A stretch of 64,000 nt of DNA from Symbiodinium natans. Taxonomy: Eukaryota > Sar > Dinophyceae > Suessiales > Symbiodiniaceae. Shown here piece after piece: positions 42,299 to 52,700 of the stretch; position 1 is the first letter of the stretch; each line of letters starts with the position of its first letter. The position numbers and the translations under genes were made by a program. The stretch lies in assembly GCA_905221605.1 (NCBI GenBank), contig CAJNDS010000624.1, forward strand, positions 370,001 through 434,000. The letters are read 5' to 3'. The notes below the pieces were generated by a model. The model had not been told where the DNA came from and did no database searches. It saw only the letters and a program-made list of their open reading frames with translations.

Positions 42299-42654
42299 CA
42301 ACTGGGGAGATGAAGGGTCTAAGGCTACGGGCAGATAGAACGGGGGACGTGAAAAGTGCTAATTGGCCAGGGCCATGAGGGCCACTTTTGACCCTCATTA
42401 TACGTACATATGTATATATTTATTCATTGATCAATGGATATAAGCTGCCCATGCACCTGCTAAGTGGTGGGTTGCTTGTTCAGCGACTGTAAGATGACTT
42501 CGATTGTGGTCGGCCGAATAATGAAGCTTAACGAAGTCGGCTGGTTACAGTTGGTGCTGGACAAGTCGAGGCAGCCCCCGCCCTGAACCGCTTACGGTCC
42601 TAAGCAGTTGGCGAGAGATCCATGCGCACAGCAAAGAAGCCATGTCCCGGAACA

Positions 42655-42720
42655 ACGTCCGCTCACATTGGCTTCTTCACACAAACAAGCGGCCACTTCC
42701 TCCCCAGGTGGTGCCATCAG
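42655..42720 (-). CDS. Exon candidate, unknown
   Basis: Sense frame APPGEEVAACLCEEAN ending at a GTGAGCGG donor. Short, Cys/Glu-rich. The plus strand is also open, so confidence is modest. Confidence 0.35.
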
Positions 42721-42903
42721 CGCCATCCACACACAGTCAAGAAGACGCAGTTCATATACGGCCCGTCGCACTCTCAAAACCACGATTCCCTGAACCCCTA
42801 GCAGCCCGAGCAAACCCCAGAAACCAGAAAAGCTTTTTAGCACAACCCTCTAAGAAGCCCCTTGAAACAAAAAAATCCCAGACGCCCCTCAAGTCTCAAA
42901 GGC

Positions 42904-42972
42904 CTCGCCCCGGCCGGAGGAGAGCTGCAGCGAGGCGTTCGGGCCCAGGTCCTCGTGCTTCTGCAGGCACTC
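42904..42972 (-). CDS. 23-codon exon, unknown protein
   Basis: Acceptor GAAGCCAG, then ECLQKHEDLGPNASLQLSSG and RGE, then a GC donor (GCCTTTG). Exactly 69 nt, phase 0, almost all third positions G/C. Likely in the same gene as the 43487-43540 exon. Confidence 0.6.
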
Positions 42973-43346
42973 CTGGCTTCTTCGAAAGGCTTCTTAAGAG
43001 GGGCTTCTTGGGGGTCTGTAGAACCCTAAACCCTAAACCCTATTGTACACCCTAAAGGGGGGGGTGGAGGCGAAGATTCAGGCTGCGGCCTGGTTCGCTT
43101 ATGTGATATTGTCTCTGTCGGAGGTGTGCTGTGGTACCGATCTTGGGCGGAGCCTTCACGGCGCTTTGTGGGCTCTGCAACCCTGAAGGCGGCGGAGTCC
43201 TAGGGCTCTGCCCTCCGAGTCCTACTTACACAAAGGTATGTACGCCCCCCAAGACATATGTTGGGGCTTGGAGCTTCGACCTCTTTGCCCTGCTTGGAGC
43301 TGAAAGATCGAGGCTGTATATATGCGTTAGATATATACACATATGT

Positions 43347-43381
<35 letters not shown>

Positions 43382-43486
43382 ATATGCATATACCCTAGGG
43401 CTTCTCAGCTCCAACCCCTCCCTCCACACCAAAAAGAGGGGCTTGGACCCTAGACCCTACACCCTGCACACATGAGCTCCAGGAGC

Positions 43487-43540
43487 CTGGAAACGCTCAA
43501 AGGTCAGCCGCTCGTTAGGCGGAAAGATCGCGGCGATGTC
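43487..43540 (-). CDS. 18-codon exon, unknown protein
   Basis: Acceptor CCGCCTCGCAG, then DIAAIFPPNERLTFERFQ, then a GC donor; exactly 54 nt, phase 0. CCCTAGA-like DNA lies left and TTAGGG-like DNA right. Gene identity unknown. Confidence 0.6.
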
Positions 43541-44015
43541 CTGCGAGGCGGGCGCGGGCCGGGGCTCTGAACGGGGCTTAGGGTGGTTCTTATCTTGAAT
43601 GCCTGAGGTTGTACCCTTGGGTTTGGGAGGGCCTGTTCGAAGATCACCTACGGAAGAATACGGCCCTAATCGGGAGCATGCTAAGGGGAGCCTGTAGGGG
43701 TACTACCTTAGGGGTACGAGTTTGGATCGGTGGCTTCAATTTGATTTGTCGTCTTAGTTAGGCGGGAGCGCAGATGCGCCGAAAGACAACGACGCAAGCC
43801 TTTTGAAGCCTTAGAAACCACCAACCGCAGCCAAGATTCCAACAAAGATCTACACTCGCAGCTGCTTGTGGCAACCGCTGAGCAGGTGCTCAAACCCATG
43901 CCAGAACTCCAAGCATCAAGACGATTCTAGCAAGCAGCGCTCCACCGAGCAAAACCGACACTAAGGGTCGCGGACGGAAGACGCAGCAAGGCCCGTCAAC
44001 CGCCCCCCCCCTACT

Positions 44016-44226
44016 ACGCCGGGTCCTCCCGAGCGCAGCTCCGTGCTTCCAGGAAGGTGCGGAAATCCTTTGCCTCCAGCATCGCCCCTTCCAACGTGCA
44101 CAGTCATGGACAGACATTTACACAGGGTCGTGGGCCCATGTCGTACTGTACGAGCGGGCGTCCACATCTACCCAGTACACCCCCAGTACACCGGGTCTCC
44201 CCCAGCGCAGCTCCATGCTGCTTCCA
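44016..44226 (-). repeat. Imperfect 36-39 bp direct repeat in the LINE 3' region
   Basis: 44016-44051 and 44188-44226 share an ACRCCGGGTC core and a GCGCAGCTCC block, about 172 bp apart. They lie just downstream of the LINE stop codon, so they are probably tandem units of its 3' untranslated region. A small CCCAGTACA duplication sits between them. Confidence 0.55.
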
Positions 44227-44230
44227 AGCA

Positions 44231-45030
44231 TCATGTCTCCGCAGCTTCAGCGCGGCGGCGCAGGGCCGCCCGCGCCCGATGGGCACGGATCAGAACGCAC
44301 AGCTCCTGCATGAGGGCGGAATGTGCACGCTGGGGCTCCTCGCCAGTCCGCGCAGCCACAGCCCGCGCAATGTGCTGGAGGACGATGCCCGCACCTTTGT
44401 CCCATGTGCCTGTGGATTCCACCACCATCGGCACAAACACCACGCCCTGGCCCTCACAGGCCTGCGCAGTGCCCAAGTGCGCCTCCTTGTGGCGGGCGTA
44501 GGCAGCAGCCGCCGCGCCTGTCTCCCTGCCTGCCAGTGCTAGGGTCTCCTGCCGCTGAGGCGCTGTAACAGCGAAGTCAAGCGCAGCGGGAGACCCAGCA
44601 AGGGCAGGCAGAAAGACATCGGCAGGGCGACGTCTGCCTGTCTGCGTGTCTTCAGGGCAAGTGGGCAGCAGAAGGTTCGGGCGCTCCTTCTCCGGCCGAA
44701 GGCCAGCCCGCTCAGCCCAGGAACACACAAGGTCACGGACAGCGTTGTGTCTCAGAGTCCGTTCGCCGCCAGCCACACACATGCCAGCGTGGTAGCCCCA
44801 GCAGTCCAAGACCCCATCGCAGCGAGGACACCAGCAATCATCAGTGGCTTCGGGCACCCCCAGGCGGATTCGCAACTCGGCAATGAAGGCGGCAGGCTCC
44901 ATGCGCGTGCGTCCTGAGGGCATGGCGTTGAGGAAGGCGCGCGCCCCCAACCCCGCTTCAGAGTGAAGGGCAGCCCGAGCGACGTGGCTGCTGTGTTCAA
45001 GCTGGGCAGCGAAGCAGGTGTACCCCCCCC
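44231..45030 (-). mobile_element. 3' part of an R2/CRE-type LINE (zinc knuckle plus restriction-like endonuclease)
   Basis: Open minus-strand frame ending in a stop at 44231. It contains a CCHC-like knuckle (CPRCDGVLDCWGYHAGMC) followed by the restriction-like endonuclease signature: RRRPADV, then D about 13 residues later in ALDFAVT. That order, C-x2-C...H-x3-C then RPxD-x13-D, is diagnostic for the C-terminus of R2, CRE and related non-LTR retrotransposons. No reverse transcriptase domain precedes it: the frame runs into an 18-C homopolymer (45025-45042) and a CA repeat, so the copy is 5'-truncated. The last residues are Arg/Ala-rich. Confidence 0.75.
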
Positions 45031-46058
45031 CCCCCCCCCCCGAGAGCAAAAACAAACACACACACACACACACACAGAGACACAGACACACAGAGACAGA
45101 CACACGGACGCCTGAAACACTGAACATCCTGAAGCCCTGAAGCCTCGCCTCCGCGAGCTGCTTGCCACAACCGAGTTCCTGCCTTGGTGGAGCACTTTCT
45201 TGGGCTGCGAGGGCCGTATGACGGTTTTTGTGAAGGCATTCGGGACTGCAGGCTTGCGGTTAGGTTGCTGAGTGTTGAGGGCTTCGAAGGGCTACCTTCC
45301 TGACGTCCGATGCAGAGATTTTCTTCATTTGAGGCTATAAGGGCATTGAAGTTTCTTGGAGGCTCTCGGGCCTCAAGGACCTCAAGGGCCCCAAACGAAT
45401 GCCACCAAGCGGCATCTGCCGGGCACAGAGAGCAGATCGCACCTCCGAATCGTATATCAACCCTCGAAACCCTCGAAACCCTCGAAACCCTGTACCCTAC
45501 AAACCACGGGATGGTTTCCCCGAACTTTGTCCAATAACTGCTCCTGGGGCACCAGGGTTTTAGGATTTGGGTTTTGAACGCCGTTTGGGGCTTTAACGGG
45601 GGTATCCAAGGCGGTCGATCCTTCTTCGGCTCTCTGGTCATGTCATAGACCTATATCCCTTGCACAACCCTTGCTGAGGTCCCTGGTTACACCACCCAAG
45701 AACTCCCATGCTGAAGCTGTCCTTACATTCCGGGGCTTGATGGGCTCTCATGCTTGAGGCGGCCCCTGTAATCCCTGAAGCAAACCCTACAAACCCCTCA
45801 AAAAAAAGAGCAGAACTTCGGGCTTATGACCCATCAAGCGTGCTTCGTAGAGAGCACAAAGATAAAGGGCAGGGCTTTTCTCGGGGCTTGCGCAGGAAGC
45901 TTGAAAGCTATGGGAGCAAAAGCCCCAGGCTGCCCTCGAATGAGTTCTTGGACCCTCCAAGTTCTTGGTTCGTGATAGTACTGACCTACTGCATACAGAA
46001 ACTTACAAAGGGAAAAAGCTCCGAAGACGGTTTTGGGGAAGGAGCACGGACCAAGCAC

Positions 46059-49000
46059 CTCCGAGCGCGAGATGCGGCCGTCGCTTCCCCGCAAGGTCTT
46101 GAAGGCCTGCCTGACGTGACTGAGGTGCAGGTTTTGGCGCAAAAGGCCTCCTCGTGATGCTAAATACCTTCTTTGAGGTCGCCCCAAAGACATTATGCAG
46201 TTGATACGGACATCACACTTGCCTTTAACGAAGCCCGTTCTTGCATCAAGCGGGGGCCAAGAGCTGCTTTCGGATTTCTGTTGCAGGGTGCTTGCTGTTT
46301 GCCGTTGGTGACCAGGCATTCATGGTGTTCCTCGATGCTAAAGTAACCGAAGATGCTGAACCCTACACCCGCGAAGCCTGACACCCTGTAAACATCTGTA
46401 AACGAAGCCTGACACCCTGTAAACGAAGCCTGAACCCTTTAAATCCTAAAGCGCCGGACTCTAAACAACCCTTGAGGCCCCCAAACCCCTCAAAGCTGTC
46501 ATTTCCAAACCCTATCAACAAACCTAAGCCCTAAAGCCCAACCCCAACCCCCCCCCCCCCTCCAAAAAAAAAAGAACCTAAACCCAAGAAAGCCTAACCT
46601 TTCGGCGCTAAACCCTAAAATCGCACAAGTCCAGCCTAAGGCATGCCTCGCCAGCCCCTTGGTTGGCGTACCTTGCGGTTTAGGATTGGCGTGCCTTGCC
46701 GGTTTGGGGTTTAGGGTTTAGGGTTTAGGGTGAGTCCTAAATTGGGTTCAGGGCCTCAGGGCTTTTAGGGTTTAGGGGTGGTTCCTTTTGGGAGCCCCTG
46801 CTATCAAGCCTATCAAGCCCGAACTGGCCAACACATTCAGCGCATTGCGCATGGATTAAAAGGGCACTTTATTGGCATTCTGGGACTCAGATGGAAGTCC
46901 CTAAGGGCTTAAAGGGCTTAGGGCTCAGGTGCTGTTGTGCGGAGGGTGGGTGGGCCTAGGGCCTCGAGGCCTTCATCGGGCTGACAACCCATAAGCCCCA
47001 GAGCCAGGGAGCATCCATGCAACGAGAAACTCGGTGTATCCAATAGAACCATCCTCTCCGCCAGGGGTGGTTCAAGTTCGCGCTTGGGCTTTTCCTGGAA
47101 TATGTTCTGCAAGACGGTACGTACTCTGAATAAGAACGCGAAAGTGACCGGAGGGGTTTTAAGGGGGTATACCGGGAGTGCTCTTTGCTGAGAGCTTCGA
47201 TGTGTCGCAGATGGTTGCGGGTGGCTTGTCCGGACCTTGGTTAGCCGTTGAGTCTATGTCTACATTCTTCTTCAAGCGACCTCCAACCCCCAAAACCCAA
47301 GATCCTCGTCCAAGTCGGCGAGCTGTAGCAGTGAGTGGACGTCTGAGCTGGGCCGCACTGGCATGGACAGCGTCCTCCTGGGATTGGGGGATTTAGATTT
47401 CTGTGTTGGGGTTTCGGGCTAAAGGGTATGCGGTTTGGGGTTGATATGTCTCAAACTCTTGGGAGCTCAGGGTTGTGACTTCTGGAGTTTTTGCGCTGTT
47501 TGGACAGGGTTCACGTGTGGACAAGACGCCCTCAAGGTGCCTTTGAAGTGTCACCGTCAGCGGTGCATATGCGTTTCATCAAAGGCTTTGACGGGGTGTC
47601 TCGTAGGAGCCATCAACACGGAGGGTTCGAGTGTCCCTGTTCTCTTTCTAAGGGATAAGGGTGCCAGAGAAAGCTTCCCGCCTACATGGAGCCCCACAAA
47701 CTCTGGGAATGGGTGGAGTTGCATGGCGTTGATTCTTGGGTTCCAGTGCTGTTTGGGCTTTTGGGGCCTGTTGGTCCTTCGGGGAAGGCGCCTGAACCCT
47801 GCAGGCTTCGGCATTTTTCGGGTGCCTAGAATTCCAATTGCAGTTCATTCTTGGAGGGGGCTCATTTCTATGGGAAGTGTGTATACTTATGCGTATTTCA
47901 GTATTACGCCAACAAACAAGTAGCCTTTTTACGCATGCATAGCAAGATTCTAGCGCAAGGAACCGCAGTTAGGATCTTGAGCTGAACCCCACCAGGTGCT
48001 CCCCAAGGAGCAGGGAGTGTGCCAATCGTCCCATGCGGCACATCCACCTCGGATGACACTGGATGATTGCACATCAGCACTTGGGGGGGGCCTTGGTCTC
48101 AATTCTGGGAACCTTCATGGGGCTTCTAGCATCTGCCTGTTCAGGGTACCGAGGTACCGATGAGGGACCCTATAAAACTATTTGGTTGGGTGCGACTGCA
48201 AACCCCCAAGCTCTCCTCCAGCAACTTCGGTGGGGCAGGAACTCCCGCCAAAAGCTCTGAACCTCTCAAAGAAGAGATACTCCGAAACTTAAAGACTTAT
48301 TGGAGCTTCAGCCTCCCGAAAGCCCTCAACAAGAGCCCGAAGAGGCGGAGCGGCCCATTCAGGAAGTCCTCCATGTCCGCGGAGGAGATGAACCCATCAT
48401 GGTCACGATCTATGCCTTGGGACCCTACAGCTTCCCAGCCGCCCGAAGGACCTAGCAAATTCAGGACTTTTGGGGTGTCTTCGAGCTTCCTCTGGGCTCG
48501 GGCTTGAGGATTCTTTCAGGCTCGGAGGATTTTGGGGGAGTGAGGGAGCTGGGTTGTCGGGGGTCCCCGTGTGCAGCTCTGGCGCTGTCGAAGATCTGCC
48601 GAACCTGCAGTCAGCAGGGTTTGGACTTTGGGCATGCCGTGCGACTACCAGTCAGCAGCTCAGGGGGTTCTGGCACACAAAGGCTGGCATCTCTATCCCC
48701 ACGGTTCGGCTACCTTCAAAGAAAGCATCAACTCCCCAACTTGAGCTGCGCAATTGAAATAATCTAGCATAACCATCTCGTCAAGACAGTCATCCGAACT
48801 TCATGCGACGCTGAGTCTGAAACCACCATTTGGCTCCAAACCCCAGGCCCCAAAGCCTTGGCAAGCTCGGCGACTTCCATCTTGCTTGCAGACAGCAGCA
48901 GGACGACCTGGGCTGCTGCGTTTTTGGGTTTCCAGTTCCAGTTTGCCCGGGAACGAAAAGCAGGGCGTGCTTCCTTGCTTAACGGGGTTTGCAAGGCCGC

Positions 49001-49703
49001 CGCGGGGGGGGTTCCCTTGGGTTTACCGATTCAAGGAACCCTGTCAACAATCCTTGGATCCCACACCTCCTTGCTTTCCAAGCGGCCCGCATGACGCGCG
49101 GAACGCGGCTGAAGCTTCGCAGCCCATCCGTCCTTGGCTGCTGCGGCGGCATCATCTGGAGTGCTGTCAGGCTTGCACCCGTTACATACTTGGGGGGGCG
49201 GGGTCATCATCAAACCCTTCAAGGAAGAAGGGAAGGGGAGGGGAGGGAAGGAGGGGGAGGGGGAGAGGGGAGGGGGAGGGGGAGCGGGGGGCACCGAAGT
49301 CTGTGGGTGTACTGAAAAGTCCTCTGCCACTTCTGCCCTCCAAGGAACCCTCCATAGGCCTTGTACACACTTGTTGCGACGCGAGCTTTCGCACGCGTCA
49401 TGAAGCGAGCGCCCCCTCAAGGAACGATACAACTTGACCCACGCATGGCCTAAGAAAAAACTTCACCTGACGGTTTTCTTGGCAGGAATTGGTCCTGCCA
49501 CAGCCCTCCACAGCCCCAAGAACCCCTCAAACAATTTGGGGCATCTTCTAGCCGAACTCCTTCAAACATCCCCAAACAAACTTGCACCGAAAGAAACCCT
49601 GAACCCTCAACCCTACAAACCCTAAACCCTAGACCTATTAGCCCTAAACCCCACAGGGCAATCTAGCCGCAGCTTGGGGCCGGCGCTGAAGTTCTGATAC
49701 CCC
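46059..49703 (-). CDS. CDPK junction and EF-hand exons
   Basis: Exons, sense order: 49703-49668 (YQNFSAGPKLR, matches the usual N..F....KL CDPK junction), 48907-48857 (VVLLLSASKMEVAELAK), 48604 to about 48570 (VRQIFDSARAAHGD), 48415 to about 48345 (IDRDHDGFISSADMEDFL), about 47345-47295 (SDVHSLLQLADLDEDLG), about 46122-46059 (VRQAFKTLRGSDGRISRSE). The 48415 exon has a full EF loop with D at 1, 3 and 5, G at 6, I at 8 and D at 12. The 46122 exon keeps D5-G6-I8-E12 but has lost the acids at 1 and 3, so it may bind calcium weakly or not at all. The ends AG|exon|GC or GT support most of these. The order of hands and the last coding exon remain uncertain. Confidence 0.7.
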
Positions 49704-52700
49704 CTGGCGGTTGCAGGTTGCGGGGCCGGAACTCATAAACGACTAGAGCTTATAGGGAGGTGATAAGGTACGAGGCTTAAGGGTGTTCACTGAGATATCA
49801 GAAGCCGAGGGGCTTAGAGGGCTTAGGGGTTGCGGCGTTTAGGGGCTTGGGTTTAAGGTGTGAGGATCTGGGGACTTAGGGTTCTGAGGTCTTAATCAGC
49901 AAGCATTCAATAGGGGTCAGGAGGGGGCTTCAAAGCCCCGTTCAGGGTCCCTGAAACATGCAACGCCTTCGGGGGATATGGTGGGGATCCCCTCAACCCC
50001 CCCAACCCCCAAAAGCCTACAACCCCCCTAAACCCCTCGACGCCCGAGACCTCAGCACTTCGCCCACCGCAGCGCCAGTGAGGCCCCCGATGGGCGTGGA
50101 GCGGCCTCGGGGCTTCTGAGGGAGGGGGGGAGGGGGGGGTGGTGATTTCGTCTGAAGCTCTCTACTACTGGGACCCTAGATGCCCTAGAACTGTATAACT
50201 CGGAACCCTGCAAAAAAAAACGGAAAAAACCTTCTTTCAAAGACACCATGTAGAAACACGAAGATGTGACCCAATGAGCCCTTCAAACAAGACGGGTCGA
50301 GAGGCCGTGCTTCTTGATGAACTCCGACTTCAGGGCGCTGCCCGCAGTCCACCGCTCCGCGGGCTGGAGGACCAGCATGCTGCCTGGTTAGTTTTTGGGG
50401 GTGTAGGCTCAGTTTCATTTCTTCTCCATGTGCTGTTCGTTTCAGGCTTCATTTCCGGCGCCTTCCCTTTCCGTTTCATTCGTGCTTGCATGCCTGCTTC
50501 ACGTCCATTCCACGTGCGTTTCGTTTCTGCTTCATGCCCCCGCTCCATGTCAGAGCTGACAAATCTTTTCCGATTGGCACCGTGTTTGGACTGGGAGCCG
50601 AGAAGGGTTCCTTCAGGAAAGTTCGCACGTCGCAAGCCCCTATAAGGCCTATAAGACATCAGCCCGCCTTGCAGCTTTAGCTTCAAGCAAGTCTCAAGGC
50701 TGACGCCCTGTGAAACTAACAAGCCCTTTAGGATCAAGCTCAGCATGACGGCTTCTCGCACCCCCCCCCCTCCCCGACCCCACGCAAAGGCTGGGAAAAC
50801 AACCCTTGAACGCAGGTCGCGACCTAGGAGGGCCTTCCGTGAGGTTGGGACCCCTGGCCTGACAATAGGGAAGCGGCATGAAACTACAATCCGACATGTC
50901 CTGCATCAAACCGCAGCCATTTTTGAAGAAACATGGGCCCATTTCGCCAGGCCACGGATGAGGTCGCGGGCAGAACGCAAGTTTCGAGAGCCCCAACCTG
51001 GTCGCAGATCTTGACAGCTTCTCGAAACCCTGCATCCGATTCATTTTTATTGTTTTTCGTCTGATTCTTCTTCTTCTTCTTCTTCTTCTTCTTCTTCTTC
51101 TTCTTCTTCTTCTTCTTCTTCTTCTTCTTCTTCTTCTTCTTCTTCTTCTTCTTCTTCTTCGTTTGTTCCTCCTTCTTCTTCTTGAGTCTCCCAGTCTGAA
51201 ACTCTTGAAGTCACAAGGCAGCCCAAACTCCCAATCCACATCGCAGGAGAGCTCCCTTTGAGGTCTTCGAAGGCTACGTGGGGCTTGGCGTTCACATGGC
51301 GCAGCAGCACGGGCGGTCCACGAAACCTCCGAACTCTCCAAGAACACGGCCTGAACCCACACAGTTTTTCTAGAGCCTCTGGGACAACTTCTCTAAACCC
51401 TGGCAATGTAGGGTTCAGAGTGAGGGTTTGGGGGTGTAGAGTTGATCGGGTTGGGGATTCCAGAGCTCCTTAAAACCCCTCCTTAAAACCCTTAGAAACG
51501 TCCAAACTCTTTTGACCCTTACACCCGTGGTTAGGCCCTGAAGCTCCCAAACCCCCCTCTCAAGTTCCACTTCATGGGCAGTTTGGGGGTTTCCAATTTC
51601 CCTCCTAAGAGCCAAGTGAACCACCAGAGGGCCTTGGGAGGACGGAAAGCAGAGCCGAAAGCGGGCCCACATCCTGGACGTGTAACAGCAACCAGTGTCC
51701 CAGTAGTTTCGTGTCACTCATTGAAGTTACCGAGTTGTGAGATGACGGAGGACGGCTTTTTGGGCTTCAGACTTAGGGCTGCCGGTGCCAGGGCTTCAGT
51801 GTTTGCATGCTTGTAGGGTCTTCTTGCCCTGCTCTCGCCCTCCACATTCCTAAACCCTGAACCCGAAACCCTACAGTGTAGGGCTTAACAGCCCCAAGGC
51901 CTGTGGCTTTTTATTATGGGGCTCTGGGTCTCAAAGAACTCATGGCCCAGAGTTTGGGGCTTGAAGCTCAGGGCTTAAAAAGCCTATAACCCTCAAAAAC
52001 CCTGAATGAACAACACCAAAAGCCAAAAGCCTGCAAACTCCAGAGCTCCACATCCAGGTCCTGGGATAGTCGTTGAGACTGGCTGGCCTGATGTACGGGA
52101 GCTGTCCGACCTGAAGTGCGGAACACCCTTGGACCTTGAACAACAGCCTTACTGAGATCCGTGTGAGTTTCACTATGACTCGCTCATTACGTTGCTCCTA
52201 TATGTGTCCCTACCTTTTACAATTTAATACTTGCAATGTGCCATTGCTCTGCCCTAAAGCCTCTGCAATAAATTAATGAATTCATTCAATACAACTCGGT
52301 CCTTGTTTTGAAGAGGGCTTGCAGAGTCCCCTAAAGTTCCAAGCCCCGCGATCCGGATGTCCTCGTTGAAACGGCTCAGGAAGGTGAGGATGCCAGAGCC
52401 ATTGAGTGCAGGGCGATGGTCTCTGCTGCTGACAAGCTGCTAACAGGTAGTAGAGCATCATGCCCACTGCCCAGCAGTCACATTGCCGACCTTGTTTGGA
52501 CAGGGCTCTGCCGAAAAAATTCATGCCATGCTCCGGCAGCTCCTGAACCTCAAGGTGTGTGAAGCAGACAGAATACAGGAGACACAATGGGGGGGGTGGG
52601 ACATCCACCAGGCCAGGAGCGGGAGTCGCAAAGCTTAACACCGAAGCTTGCCCTACACGTCTCGATGTCTCGGTGGCCGACCGTAGACGCCTCCCCACGC

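Noticed and set aside
50694-51406. Polyglutamate and polyarginine proteins on the minus strand
   Set aside because: They come from the (TTC)n tract inside a kinase intron.
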